DNA from: Verrucomicrobiota bacterium
GTDB lineage: Bacteria > Verrucomicrobiota > Verrucomicrobiia > Chthoniobacterales > JAFAMB01
Direction: 5' to 3'
DNA length: 19,421 bases
NCBI GenBank assembly: GCA_019241095.1
Contig: JAFAXJ010000575.1
Coordinates: forward strand, 1-19,421
Shown: in pieces, positions 1-8,241 of the stretch
How positions within the stretch are numbered: the first letter of the stretch is position 1
Layout of the letters: each line of letters starts with the position of its first letter
Notes under the pieces: generated by a model
The model's input: the letters and a program-made list of their open reading frames with translations, nothing else
The model's database searches: none
What the model was told of the DNA's origin: nothing
Position numbers and translations under genes: made by a program

Positions 1-344
1 AAATGGGTAAACAGGAATTATCGGCTCTGCGCCGAGAAGCAGAAAAGCTCCGCCGGAATCTGGAAGGTATACGAGATATGGATCGTCTGCCGGACGCCAT
101 CATTATCATCGATACTTCACGGGAATCAATTGCTGTCGCCGAAGCTAAACGCTTGAAAATTCCGACTGTCGCGATTGTCGATACCAACGCTGATCCCGAT
201 CAAGTCGTCTATCCGATCGCAGGCAATGACGATGCTATCAGAGCGATTCGGGTGATTCTCCAGAAACTGGTTGATGCGATCTACACGGCATCGCATGAAT
301 CCGAAAAGCTGGAGACGTCAAATTTAGCTGCGGTAGCCGGTTGA
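1..344 (+). CDS. rpsB: 30S ribosomal protein S2, C-terminal part (gene cut by window edge)
   Basis: Only the C-terminal ~113 residues are visible; the reading frame is open from the left edge and ends at TGA 342-344. The motifs [21 protein letters not shown] and GNDDAIRAI are the conserved tail of bacterial S2, which binds the small subunit late in assembly and is needed for S1 association. The ATG near position 3 is an internal methionine, not the start. The tail is short after GNDDAIRAI, ending in a Glu/Ser/Ala-rich stretch typical of S2. tsf follows 48 bases later on the same strand, the classic rpsB-tsf pair, so the two are probably cotranscribed. The identification is secure; the gene is simply truncated by the window. 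Confidence 0.96.
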   Translation, partial: MGKQELSALRREAEKLRRNLEGIRDMDRLPDAIIIIDTSRESIAVAEAKRLKIPTVAIVDTNADPDQVVYPIAGNDDAIRAIRVILQKLVDAIYTASHESEKLETSNLAAVAG

Positions 345-392
345 TACTCGCTCGTCGATTTGCGGCCGCAAATTCTGAATTATCTCATTGGT

Positions 393-1037
393 ATGGCTGA
401 AGTTAATCCCTTACTCGTCAAACAGCTGCGCGACAGAACCAATGCCGGAATGATGGATTGTAAACGCGCGTTGGTCGAAGCGGAAGGTGATCTGGAGAAG
501 GCGGAAGACATTCTTCGTAAAAAGGGGATTGCCGGCGCGGCAAAAAAAGCTGCAAGAACCGCGAAGGAAGGTGTGGTGGCTTCCTATATTCATATGCAGG
601 GCAAGGTAGGAGTCCTGGTCGAGGTCAATTGTGAAACCGACTTTGTGGCCAAAAATGATATTTTTCGCGACTTCGTAAAGGATATCACTCTACACATTGC
701 CGCTGCTCACCCGATTTATATTAGCCGAGATAAAGTTCCTTCGATTTTGACTGAGAGAGAGCGCGAAATCTATCGAGCTCAGGTCAAAGGCAAACCGGCC
801 GCCGTGGTCGAAAAAATCATCGAGGGTAAGCTGGAGAAGTTTTTCAGTACTGTCTGCCTGATGGATCAGGCGTTCATTAAAGATCCCGATCAGACGGTGA
901 AAGATCTGATCTCGGCGAAGATTTCTGAACTCGGTGAAAATATCATCATTCGTCGATTCAGCCGGTATGCTGTTGGGGAAGAATTGGAAACAGAGCTCAG
1001 TTCCAAGGGCAAGGAAGAAGTAACGGCTAAAGCGTAG
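393..1037 (+). CDS. tsf: Elongation factor Ts, short form
   Basis: EF-Ts is the cytoplasmic nucleotide-exchange factor that regenerates EF-Tu-GTP from EF-Tu-GDP. The N-terminal UBA-like domain is clear (LVKQLRDRTNAGMMDCKRAL, residues ~7-30), followed by the exchange motif TDFVAKN at ~82-88 and a C-terminal block with LMDQAFIKDP. At 214 residues it is shorter than the ~283-residue E. coli protein and resembles the short single-core forms of other bacteria such as Thermus. I chose ATG 393, which gives MAEVNPLLVKQL; a TTG at 360 in the same frame would add 11 unconserved residues. No strong Shine-Dalgarno sequence is visible before either start, which fits expression coupled to rpsB upstream. 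Confidence 0.95.
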   Translation: MAEVNPLLVKQLRDRTNAGMMDCKRALVEAEGDLEKAEDILRKKGIAGAAKKAARTAKEGVVASYIHMQGKVGVLVEVNCETDFVAKNDIFRDFVKDITLHIAAAHPIYISRDKVPSILTEREREIYRAQVKGKPAAVVEKIIEGKLEKFFSTVCLMDQAFIKDPDQTVKDLISAKISELGENIIIRRFSRYAVGEELETELSSKGKEEVTAKA

Positions 1038-1136
1038 TCTGGTCAAAACCGATCAACGACGTTGGTTTACCTGCCAGTGGTTATTAGCGAAATCCGCTTG
1101 ATCACTGCGGAACATTGGTGAGTCTTTCTGCGCAGG

Positions 1137-1748
1137 ATGATTGACTCGATTTTCAAGTTCTACGCGAGGCTTTCATTCGCCGCTTTGTTTGTAGCCCTTC
1201 TCTTTTCGTCCTGCGCCACCAAGGACAAGAACCATCGAATCGTGGTCAGTATCTCAGATCAGACAATGTTGGTCTATAATCGCGGGAGAGCAATCGGAGC
1301 GTATCCAGTTTCAACTTCGAAATTTGGTCTGGGCGACAATCCGGGGAGTGCAAGCACTCCTCTTGGTGCGATGGAGATCGTAAAAAAGATTGGCGATGGA
1401 GCACCTGCGGGAGCTGTTTTCAAAAGCAGAAAGCCGACTGGCGAGATTATCCCCACAAACGCGCCCGGACGAGACCCGATCGTAACTCGAATCTTGTGGC
1501 TGAAGGGACTTCAGCCGGAAAACCGAAATGCGTTCAGCCGGTTTATCTATATTCATGGGACGCCAGAAGAACGCAAAATTGGCCGGCCGGCCAGTTATGG
1601 TTGTATACGGATGAAGTCGCGTGACATCGTTGTCGTATACAACACGGTCGGGATAGGTGCGAAGGTAGACGTAGTTGAAGGACCATTACCAGACATTGAT
1701 TTAGCGCAAGCGCAGCAAAAACAGCATCAGAACACTATATCGAACTAG
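1137..1748 (+). CDS. L,D-transpeptidase (YkuD domain) lipoprotein
   Basis: A 203-residue predicted lipoprotein with a YkuD catalytic domain. Residues 1-25 form a hydrophobic signal segment ending in the lipobox LFSSC, with Cys26 the expected lipidation site. The catalytic signature is complete: His140 (IYIHGT) followed by SYGCIRM with Cys156 and Arg158. L,D-transpeptidases use this cysteine to make 3-3 peptidoglycan crosslinks or to attach proteins to the wall, so the product should act in the periplasm, anchored to a membrane. The specific reaction cannot be told from sequence. An in-frame stop at 1119-1121 makes ATG 1137 the first possible ATG. Its stop codon TAG (1746-1748) is directly followed by the ATG of the next gene, so the two are probably translated from one message. 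Confidence 0.9.
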   Translation: MIDSIFKFYARLSFAALFVALLFSSCATKDKNHRIVVSISDQTMLVYNRGRAIGAYPVSTSKFGLGDNPGSASTPLGAMEIVKKIGDGAPAGAVFKSRKPTGEIIPTNAPGRDPIVTRILWLKGLQPENRNAFSRFIYIHGTPEERKIGRPASYGCIRMKSRDIVVVYNTVGIGAKVDVVEGPLPDIDLAQAQQKQHQNTISN

Positions 1749-2489
1749 ATGGAACGGTGGGTGCGACACCAACTCCTGGAGCGGCAATGCCCACCGGGCG
1801 CACCAGTGATGTTTCAGCAGTGGAGGGGCCTTCTCTTCCTGCACTGGCCTGTTGCGCCCGATGCAGTCCAGAAGACTCTTCCGGAGGGACTGCAAGCAGA
1901 CATTTTCGAAGACCGGGCCTGGATCGGAATCGTGCCTTTTTCGATGAAAGCAGTTCGTCCGGCCGGCGTTGTGCCATTTCCGTTCATTTCGAATTTTCTG
2001 GAGCTGAATCTGAGGACATACGTGCTAGACAGAACAGGCAAACCCGGGATCTGGTTCTATTCGCTGGATGCAAATCAGCCAATCGCGGTCTGGATCGCGC
2101 GGTTCTTTTTTGCACTTCCGTATCAGCATGCCATAATGTCTGAAGCGATAAAGGGGAATGAAGTCAAGTTCCGGTCGCGTCGGCGCAATACGTCCCGTCG
2201 ACTCACTTACCAATATCGCGTCGGCAATCCGCTCGGCGAAGCACGACTTGGTACGTTAGAGTTTTTCTTAGTAGAACGGTACCGTCTCTTTTCCGCTCGA
2301 AAGGGCCAACTGCTGACCGGCAGAGTCTACCATTCCCCTTATTCACTCCGGACTGTGGAGTTGTTAACTATTGACCCGCATCTCTTTGCCTTAGATGGCC
2401 TTACGGAACCTGTAACACCGCCGGAACATGTAATCTCTGCTCCATTTGCCGACGTATCTGTATACCCGATGCAGCGAGTAGAAGATTAA
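1749..2489 (+). CDS. DUF2071 (YqjF-like) family protein
   Basis: A 246-residue protein with the typical layout of DUF2071/YqjF proteins: FLHWPV near residue 30 (the 'rgl-flHW-v' start), then LPEGLQADIFEDRAWIGIVPF, then FLELNLRTYV and GIWFYSLDAN, and a late HSPYSLR segment. The family is uncharacterised; to my knowledge it is related in fold to acetoacetate decarboxylase-like proteins, but no catalytic role is established and I assign none. There is no signal peptide, so it is probably cytoplasmic. Its ATG abuts the stop codon of the L,D-transpeptidase gene without a spacer, indicating translational coupling. A further possible start is the ATG at residue 21 (near 1809), which would give a shorter protein closer to the usual family start. 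Confidence 0.82.
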   Translation: MERWVRHQLLERQCPPGAPVMFQQWRGLLFLHWPVAPDAVQKTLPEGLQADIFEDRAWIGIVPFSMKAVRPAGVVPFPFISNFLELNLRTYVLDRTGKPGIWFYSLDANQPIAVWIARFFFALPYQHAIMSEAIKGNEVKFRSRRRNTSRRLTYQYRVGNPLGEARLGTLEFFLVERYRLFSARKGQLLTGRVYHSPYSLRTVELLTIDPHLFALDGLTEPVTPPEHVISAPFADVSVYPMQRVED

Positions 2490-2518
2490 CTGCCCTTCGG
2501 AATCGAAGAGGTATTATG

Positions 2519-2859
2519 CTACGTTTCACATACATGCGCTAGAGGGTGCGTGACGATGGCTGCCCCTGATAAAGGGTGGAGCGCGAACATTGTGGCCGCA
2601 TTCCGATCGGTCCCCGTCAGAGACCGATCAGTAATGGCATACCGAGCTTGCCGTATCCAATCGTAAAGATGAACCAATGTCATCCCCGCCTCCATCTGCC
2701 CGGATGCAAAAATGAGCGCCATCATCGGGTCTGCGAAACTTGCCGTGCGTGAATGGACCGCCGACTCTTTTAAGCTTTACCCCCCCGTGAACTGCTAGGC
2801 ATCGACCCGTCTATAACGGTCCCGACCAATTCTACAAGAGCTCGACCGATATCTGCCAC
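2519..2859 (-). pseudogene. Possible small gene broken by a frameshift, unknown function
   Basis: On the minus strand a GTG at 2859-2857 begins two bases after the acyltransferase stop codon. The frame reads VADIGRALVELVGTVIDG and stops at TAA after 29 codons. A second frame then runs open through KESAVHSRTASFADP to a TAG at 2519. Joining the two at about 2766-2774 (cttttaagc on the plus strand) by adding one base would give one protein of ~110 residues with protein-like composition. I do not recognise the family. A C7 run at 2780-2786 lies just beside the junction, although a change in that run alone does not repair the frame. It may be a pseudogene, an assembly error or coincidence. The rest of 2490-2860 holds nothing else I can identify. 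Confidence 0.3.
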
Positions 2860-2860
2860 C

Positions 2861-3451
2861 CTAAACTGTCTGCTCCCGCAACAATAGCAGCTTTTCACGC
2901 AAGTTAGCTGCCTTTGCATCCAGGCAATCGATCGGTTTTCCAAAGGCAACCGTAACGGGTGAAATAAGATGCTTTTTTTGACGGTGGCCGTACTGGCGCA
3001 GATAAATCGAGCCGCGAAGGCCGGCTATCCAGACTGGAACGGTCAGACATTTTGCTAAGCTGGCAATCAGTTCGAACCCGGGCTGAAAAGAAATTAGAGG
3101 ATCACGCGACCGATTTAACTCTCCTTCCGGGAACACACAGACGACTTCACCTGCTTCGATCACGGTTGCTGCTGCTCGAAGAGCAGCTTTCGCCCGCGTC
3201 GTTGAGATCGGAATAACACCGAATGTCTTGAGAATTGGAGTAAGATAATTTACGCGGTAAATTGACTCATGGACCAGGAATCGAATCGGCCGCTTCAACG
3301 CAGCCTGAATTACGATTGAGTCCAGGTAGGTCACATGATTGGAGACCAGCAGGAACCCTGTTGCTGGAAGGGTTTCGACCCCTGATGCTCGTAACCGGTA
3401 AATCGGGAAGGACAGAGAACGGGCTAGCAAAAAGGGAAATGAGTTTCTCAT
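2861..3451 (-). CDS. 1-acyl-sn-glycerol-3-phosphate acyltransferase-like protein (PlsC domain)
   Basis: A 196-residue stand-alone PlsC domain. The HX4D catalytic motif is present as NHVTYLD (His39, Asp44), and the substrate-binding block is FPEGELNRS (residues 107-115). Such enzymes move an acyl chain from acyl-ACP or acyl-CoA to a lysophospholipid at the inner membrane. The sequence style (SNHVTYLDSI, GFELIASLAK, SPVTVAFGKPI) is closest to the acyltransferase part of the large Aas-like MFS/acyltransferase/AMP-ligase fusions, but here it is not fused. The exact acceptor is unknown; lysophosphatidate or a 2-acyl lysophospholipid are both possible. It is divergent from mutS with about 50 bases between the starts, so both promoters must lie in or near that short gap. 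Confidence 0.85.
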   Translation of the reverse strand: MRNSFPFLLARSLSFPIYRLRASGVETLPATGFLLVSNHVTYLDSIVIQAALKRPIRFLVHESIYRVNYLTPILKTFGVIPISTTRAKAALRAAATVIEAGEVVCVFPEGELNRSRDPLISFQPGFELIASLAKCLTVPVWIAGLRGSIYLRQYGHRQKKHLISPVTVAFGKPIDCLDAKAANLREKLLLLREQTV

Positions 3452-3502
3452 TCAACAGCTGACCAGTTGACCCTTACTGAGCGACCAATTAACCTCTCCT
3501 CC

Positions 3503-6028
3503 ATGTCCGCGACTCCGATGATGCAACAGTATACTAGCATTCGTCGGAGTTTGCCCGAAGGCACTCTATTGTTTTTCAGGCTGGGCGATTTTTATGAGTT
3601 GTTTCTCGATGATGCAAAACGAGCTGCGGACCTTTTAAATGTCGCTTTAACCCAGCGAAATGGGATGCCGATGTGCGGGGTTCCGTTTCATGCGGCGGAG
3701 AATTACATAGCTCGTCTGGTCAAAGCGGGACATCGCGTGGCGATCTGCGATCAGATCAGCGAGCCTCAGCCCGGAAAAATCGTTGAGCGTCAAGTAACGC
3801 AAATCATCAGCCCGGGTACAGTGAACAACTTCAATCTGCTCGAGACTCGTCAGAACAATTTTCTTGCGGCAATACAAACCCGGGATGAGCGATTTGGATT
3901 GGCGCTGCTGGATATCACCACCGGAGAATTTCGAATTTCTGAGCTGGCATCTTTCGCTGAGTTACAAGATGAATTGATGCGATTCGCACCGGCTGAAGTG
4001 CTCGTCTCTCACGCGCAGAAATCAATATTTGGAAAGATAAGAGTCAGTTCTCTCTATGATGATTATGCTTTTGAGTTCGACCAAGCGCGTTACTTGCTCG
4101 AGGACCAGCTTCAGGTTAAATCCCTCGATGGGTTCGGCTGCCGTAATATGCCCGTCGCGATAGGCGCAGCCGGCGCAATCATCCATTATGTCAAACATCA
4201 GCTCAGACGACCCACATCCCATATCCGAGCTCTCGGCGTCTTTTTGTCCGACGAATATGTTGCGTTGGATCTCGCGACTCAACAGCATCTGGAATTGGTT
4301 CGTTCAAAAGAGGGTGGCAGAGATACCAGCTTGTTAGCAGCAATCGATCGCACAAAAACGGCTATGGGCGGCCGATTACTCCGCCAATGGATCCTAAAAC
4401 CGTTGCGAAAACTGGACGAGATTCGGAAGCGGCACGAAGTGATTCAGCAATTGCTTGATCACACATTTCTACTCAGTGCAATTCGAGAGACATTACAGCA
4501 AATACGGGATATAGAACGGACGCTAGGCCGATTGAGTCAGGGGGCGGGCAATGCGCGCGACATGGTCTCTCTCAAGTTGTCTTTGGCTTGTTTACCTGAT
4601 CTCAAAGCGCACCTTGCTGCACTGCTGCGAGCATCGTTTGCTGCGAATGAACAATGGTTGTTAGCCGGTTTGGTCGATCAGATTCACTCATTGCCTCATT
4701 TAGTCGAGTTGCTGAACGGAGCCTTGGTGGAGGAACCACCGGCGCTGCTCCGTGATGGGGGTGTGTTTCGATCCGGTTATCATGCCGATCTGGATGAGCT
4801 TCGTGCCGCGTCCCGGGGAGGTAAGGATTGGATTGCCTCCCTTCAACAGCGGGAAATTGAGCGCACCGGAATCAAATCGCTGAAGGTGCGTTTTACGTCC
4901 GTGTTCGGGTATTTCATTGAGGTGACCAACACCAATCTCGGCTCTGTTCCCGTCGATTACACCCGGAAGCAAACGACGGTGCATGGGGAACGTTTTACAA
5001 CGCCAGAGCTTAAGGACATGGAGGCCAAAATTTTGGGTGCGGAAGATCGAGGAAAGGCGCTCGAGTATCAGTTGTTTCTGGAATTACGTGAACGATTGCT
5101 GGATTATCTTCCGCAACTTCAACAAACAGCAAAAGCTGTCGCTGTGATTGATGCTTTGGCCTCTCTGGCAGAAACCGCCCGGCTTTTTGGGTATTGCCGT
5201 CCCGTTATGTCAAGCGAAGGAATAGTGTCTATCAGAGATGGTCGGCACCCCGTTCTGGACCAGAATGTGACTGAAGAGAAGTTCGTACCTAACGATTGCC
5301 TTTTGAATGTTGAAGATCAGCGGCTCTTATTAATTACTGGTCCTAACATGGCCGGTAAATCGACTTTCATAAGGCAGGTTGCGCTGATCGTTCTCATGGC
5401 CCAGATGGGCGGTTTTGTTCCTGCGGCAGAGGCTGAAATAGGATTGGTCGATCGCATTTTCACTCGTGTTGGAGCGTCCGACGATCTCTCGCGTGGCCAA
5501 TCTACATTCATGGTAGAGATGAACGAAACGGCCAACATCGTGAATAATGCCAGCTACCGTAGTCTTGTCATTCTGGATGAGATTGGCCGGGGCACTTCCA
5601 CCTTCGATGGTCTATCTATCGCGTGGAGTGTCGCTGAGTATTTACACGATGTGCTCGGGTGCAGAACGCTTTTTGCTACGCACTATCACGAAATGACCGA
5701 ACTGGAAATGGTTTGTCCTCGCGTAAGGAACTACCATGTCGCTGTCCGTGAGTGGAATGACCAGATTATTTTTTTGAGAAAGATACAACGCGGTTCCGCT
5801 GATAAGAGCTATGGAATCCAGGTTGCTCGATTGGCCGGTCTGCCAGACGCGATTATTAGTCGAGCGAAAGAGATTCTTGCAAATCTGGAAGCTTCCGAGT
5901 TGAACGCTCAAGGCAAACCTCGTCTGGCCGAAGCAAAAATGCTTCGCACTCGGGTGCAGGCAGGCGTTGATCCCCGGCGCCAGCTGAATTTGTTTGACTA
6001 TCAGCCAGATGCCGAATCCGTTGGTTAA
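3503..6028 (+). CDS. mutS: DNA mismatch repair protein MutS
   Basis: MutS recognises mismatches and small loops and starts methyl- or nick-directed repair with MutL. The mismatch-reading Phe-x-Glu is present in GDFYELF (Phe30, Glu32 from this start), followed by the connector and lever domains, then the ATPase: Walker A GPNMAGKST (residues ~613-621), the STFMVEM block, Walker B VILDEIGRGTSTFDG (Asp692, Glu693) and the ATHYHEM histidine switch. At 841 residues it is full length for MutS1 (853 in E. coli). I chose ATG 3503, giving MSATPMMQQY, over TTG 3467, because homologues begin close to the MMQQY segment. Neither start has a clear ribosome-binding site. The C-terminus ends in RRQLNLFDYQ, a variant of the usual QLSLF tail. 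Confidence 0.96.
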   Translation: MSATPMMQQYTSIRRSLPEGTLLFFRLGDFYELFLDDAKRAADLLNVALTQRNGMPMCGVPFHAAENYIARLVKAGHRVAICDQISEPQPGKIVERQVTQIISPGTVNNFNLLETRQNNFLAAIQTRDERFGLALLDITTGEFRISELASFAELQDELMRFAPAEVLVSHAQKSIFGKIRVSSLYDDYAFEFDQARYLLEDQLQVKSLDGFGCRNMPVAIGAAGAIIHYVKHQLRRPTSHIRALGVFLSDEYVALDLATQQHLELVRSKEGGRDTSLLAAIDRTKTAMGGRLLRQWILKPLRKLDEIRKRHEVIQQLLDHTFLLSAIRETLQQIRDIERTLGRLSQGAGNARDMVSLKLSLACLPDLKAHLAALLRASFAANEQWLLAGLVDQIHSLPHLVELLNGALVEEPPALLRDGGVFRSGYHADLDELRAASRGGKDWIASLQQREIERTGIKSLKVRFTSVFGYFIEVTNTNLGSVPVDYTRKQTTVHGERFTTPELKDMEAKILGAEDRGKALEYQLFLELRERLLDYLPQLQQTAKAVAVIDALASLAETARLFGYCRPVMSSEGIVSIRDGRHPVLDQNVTEEKFVPNDCLLNVEDQRLLLITGPNMAGKSTFIRQVALIVLMAQMGGFVPAAEAEIGLVDRIFTRVGASDDLSRGQSTFMVEMNETANIVNNASYRSLVILDEIGRGTSTFDGLSIAWSVAEYLHDVLGCRTLFATHYHEMTELEMVCPRVRNYHVAVREWNDQIIFLRKIQRGSADKSYGIQVARLAGLPDAIISRAKEILANLEASELNAQGKPRLAEAKMLRTRVQAGVDPRRQLNLFDYQPDAESVG

Positions 6029-6042
6029 ATGGTTTTTCGTCG

Positions 6043-6240
6043 ATGAAAACTTCTTTACTCGTTATCTCGTTATTTCTCTTGGACTTCACGGCGTGTGAAC
6101 GGCATCCCGCCAGTCATCTTGCTATTGCTAAGGAAGCAGGCAACGAAAAGGGCGGGTCGAGCGCAGATAAGGCCGCGGCGTCCAGAGCTGCAAGCACACC
6201 CAGTGGGACCCCAAAGACCTATTTTCCAGAGAACTCCTGA
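6043..6240 (+). CDS. Small putative lipoprotein
   Basis: A 65-residue ORF starting 15 bases after the mutS stop. Residues 1-17 are a basic then strongly hydrophobic signal (MKTSLLVISLFLLDF) ending in FTAC, with Cys18 a plausible lipidation site although the lipobox is not ideal (T-A-C preceded by F rather than L). The rest is Ala/Ser/Lys-rich and low in complexity, like many short Verrucomicrobia-type lipoproteins. I do not recognise a family and assign no function. The signal-peptide pattern is the main reason for believing it is real; no good ribosome-binding site is visible, so it may depend on readthrough from mutS. It could also be a chance ORF. Confidence 0.5.
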   Translation: MKTSLLVISLFLLDFTACERHPASHLAIAKEAGNEKGGSSADKAAASRAASTPSGTPKTYFPENS

Positions 6241-6280
6241 TGTTGGAAGACAAAAGGTTTGGCAACAAACGTGATCTTAA

Positions 6281-6688
6281 TTGCGAGGTGCTTTGGCTTA
6301 TCCGGTTGATGATTTTCAACGGTGGTGCAGATCAAGAATCCTAAGTTTTGCCCGGGCAGGAAAGGGGATCGCCCTGCTAATCACTCGAGAGTGGAACTTT
6401 CGAATTCAACTTGTTTTGGCCGCCATCGCAGTTGCGTTAGGGTTTCTTTTGCGGATTTCCAAAACCGAGTGGCTGTTTCTTCTCATCACAATCCTGATCG
6501 TGCTTGTTGCTGAGGCGACCAACACGGCAATCGAAAGAGTAACCGATCTCGTCGAACCCAAATTTGATCCGATAGCTCGGGATGCGAAGGATATCGGAGC
6601 AGCCGCAGTGTATTTAGCTGCGATTGGTTCGGTAATGGTAGGGATTGTGATCTTCGCGCCGCATCTTTGGCGGATTTGGTTTCGGTAA
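6281..6688 (+). CDS. Diacylglycerol kinase / undecaprenol kinase (DgkA family)
   Basis: A 135-residue integral membrane kinase. The family signature EATNTAIERVTDL (NTAIE at residues 81-85) and the following AKDIGAAAV segment hold the conserved Glu and Asp residues used for Mg-ATP binding. Three hydrophobic segments lie at ~43-60, 63-80 and 106-127, as expected for the DgkA fold. Family members phosphorylate diacylglycerol in Proteobacteria or undecaprenol in many other phyla; undecaprenol recycling for cell-wall synthesis is the likelier role if this is not a proteobacterium, but that is inference. A stop codon at 6278-6280 directly precedes the TTG at 6281, making this the first possible start; a second TTG at 6293 is also possible. 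The long N-terminal arm before EWNFRIQL is normal for the family. Confidence 0.88.
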   Translation: MRGALAYPVDDFQRWCRSRILSFARAGKGIALLITREWNFRIQLVLAAIAVALGFLLRISKTEWLFLLITILIVLVAEATNTAIERVTDLVEPKFDPIARDAKDIGAAAVYLAAIGSVMVGIVIFAPHLWRIWFR

Positions 6689-6832
6689 AAAGAAAATTAG
6701 GGCAAGCTTTACGTCTTCAATAGCGACTTGGCCGAGTCCCGCGAATGGGCTGACTCACTCAAGTCAACAACTAACATTTGCACACTTTCAAAGAGCAAGG
6801 CTCTGCCCGCGCTGGGTTCCTGGCACATCGAA

Positions 6833-6872
6833 GCTCTTTCATCACTGACGAAAGGGCGACGGGCTTTTATTT
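6833..6872 (+). terminator. Possible intrinsic terminator or stem-loop between the kinase and Fur genes
   Basis: GCTCTTTC (6833-6840) pairs with GAAAGGGC (6850-6857) across a 9-base loop, giving an 8-bp stem with one G-U pair. A T-rich stretch, cttttattt, follows 7 bases later (6864-6872). The gap between stem and T tract is longer than in a good terminator, so this is tentative. It lies about 145 bases after the kinase stop. The remainder of the 374-base gap (6689-7062) holds a Fur-box-like site and no gene I can support. Confidence 0.3.
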
Positions 6873-6967
6873 CGGTAGACCCATTCTGACGAACCCTTGT
6901 TGTCACAGGAGTCCAGCGGGGCAAAGTCTTGCTCTCAGGCGCAATAGCACCCAAACTGATTTAGAAC

Positions 6968-6986
6968 AATTCTTGATCTCATTATC
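6968..6986 (+). promoter_or_regulatory. Candidate Fur-box-like operator upstream of the fur-suf operon
   Basis: Aligned to the classical 19-base Fur box (GATAATGATAATCATTATC), this stretch matches at 11 positions. The right half, TCTCATTATC, is almost perfect over its last eight bases (TCATTATC apart from the register of its first T), while the left half is poor. It lies ~76 bases upstream of the GTG start of the Fur-family gene, a normal place for an autoregulatory operator. A single good half site can occur by chance in A+T-rich intergenic DNA, so confidence is limited. Confidence 0.35.
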
Positions 6987-7062
6987 ATTTGTGGGACATT
7001 AATCTCTACAGTCGGAACAAGGTTGTTCAACGCCGGTTCCGTACTCTTAATAGTGCAAAAAA

Positions 7063-7479
7063 GTGAAACTTTCATCCGACATTACCCAGCACCTTGCTGC
7101 GAGTGGCATCCGGCTGACAAAGCAAAGAGAGCAAGTTCTCGGGGTGCTTTTACAAAAGCGGGATCACCCGACTGCGGGAGAGCTTTTCCTGAGGGTGAGG
7201 CGGCATGTTCCCTCCATCTCGCTTGCGACCATTTACAACAGCTTGGAAGCGTTGGTTGATTGCGGTCTAGTAAAACAGGTGCATGTGGATCGAGCCGCAA
7301 CCCGGTTCTGCGCTAATTTGATGAATCACTCCCATTTTTATTGCAATCACTGCGGTACAGTCTCCGATATCAGCGTCCCGCGTGACAGTTCTTGGAATTT
7401 GCCGCCCGGCTTTGTTGTGACGCAAGCTGACGTTTCCTTGCGTGGCGCCTGCCCAAACTGCTCAAAAAATTCATTATGA
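7063..7479 (+). CDS. Fur-family transcriptional regulator (Fur/PerR/Zur type)
   Basis: A 138-residue cytoplasmic metal-responsive repressor. The N-terminal winged helix is recognisable ([13 protein letters not shown] at ~17-29; [18 protein letters not shown] at ~53-70, the DNA-recognition helix). The dimerisation domain has the family metal motif [11 protein letters not shown] with His89, His91, Cys94 and Cys97, and a second CxxC (Cys130, Cys133) for the structural zinc. Those four cysteines fit Fur, PerR or Zur equally, so the sensed signal (Fe, peroxide or Zn) cannot be fixed; its place in front of suf genes favours iron or oxidative stress. The GTG at 7063 is the only reasonable start and has no clear ribosome-binding site. 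Its stop overlaps the sufC start as ATGA, so it is the first gene of the suf operon. Confidence 0.9.
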   Translation: MKLSSDITQHLAASGIRLTKQREQVLGVLLQKRDHPTAGELFLRVRRHVPSISLATIYNSLEALVDCGLVKQVHVDRAATRFCANLMNHSHFYCNHCGTVSDISVPRDSSWNLPPGFVVTQADVSLRGACPNCSKNSL

Positions 7480-8228
7480 GTTCTATCGCGATACGAGATT
7501 TGAAAGTGTCTATTGACGCAACCGAAATCATTCGCGGCCTCGATCTTGAATTTCATAAGGGCGAAGTTCACGCGATTATGGGTCCTAACGGATCGGGCAA
7601 AAGCACCTTAGCTAAGGTGATGGCAGGACATCCAGACTACGAAGTGACTGGTGGGGATATTCTTTTGGACGGAGAAAGCATCCTGGATCTCGAACCAGAA
7701 GAGCGTTCGCGCAAAGGACTGTTTTTGGCCTTTCAGTACCCAATTGAAATTCCGGGTGTAAGCAATGCTAACTTTTTGCGGGCGGCTCTGCAGGCCCGGT
7801 TACCTGAAGGTGAAGAACTTGACGCGGTAGAATTCTACGAACGGCTTTATCAGAAAATGGACACCTTGGAGATCCGTCGCGAGTTCACAAGCCGGTCGGT
7901 CAATGAAGGATTTTCGGGGGGAGAAAAGAAACGCAACGAAATCTTACAAATGGCAATGTTGGAACCTTCCTACGCAGTTTTGGACGAAACGGACAGTGGT
8001 CTTGACGTGGACGCTTTGCGAGTCGTTGCGAACGGGGTCAACAAACTCCGCAGCCCCAAAATCGGCATTCTTTTGATTACGCACTATCAGAGATTATTGA
8101 ACTATATCGTCCCGGACTTTGTTCATGTGATGTACGAAGGCCGAATCGTTCGGAGTGGCGATAAAGAGTTAGCTCTCGAGTTGGATTCGCAAGGGTACGA
8201 TTCGTTGCGACCTGTGGAAACAGTCTAA
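7476..8228 (+). CDS. sufC: Fe-S cluster assembly ATPase SufC
   Basis: SufC is the ABC-type ATPase of the SufBCD scaffold that builds Fe-S clusters in the cytoplasm. All nucleotide-binding motifs are present: Walker [10 protein letters not shown] (residues 36-44), the Q-loop FQYP (~86-89), the signature FSGGEKKR (146-153), Walker [12 protein letters not shown] with Asp170 and Glu171, and the switch His203 in ITHYQR. The SufC-specific [14 protein letters not shown] stretch distinguishes it from transport ATPases. Length is 250 residues, normal for the family (248 in E. coli). It overlaps the Fur-family gene by four bases (ATGA) and its TAA lies within the AAGGA that serves sufB, so fur, sufC and sufB are translationally linked. 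Confidence 0.97.
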   Translation: MSSIAIRDLKVSIDATEIIRGLDLEFHKGEVHAIMGPNGSGKSTLAKVMAGHPDYEVTGGDILLDGESILDLEPEERSRKGLFLAFQYPIEIPGVSNANFLRAALQARLPEGEELDAVEFYERLYQKMDTLEIRREFTSRSVNEGFSGGEKKRNEILQMAMLEPSYAVLDETDSGLDVDALRVVANGVNKLRSPKIGILLITHYQRLLNYIVPDFVHVMYEGRIVRSGDKELALELDSQGYDSLRPVETV

Positions 8229-8241
8229 GGACACTAAAGAT

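Noticed and set aside
690..1046. 118-codon minus-strand open frame
   Set aside because: It lies wholly antisense to tsf, whose protein is unmistakable, and shows no family resemblance.
6709..7002. Overlapping open frames on both strands (81 codons minus, 74 codons plus) between the kinase and Fur genes
   Set aside because: Both lack ribosome-binding sites and family resemblance and they overlap each other on opposite strands; the region looks intergenic.
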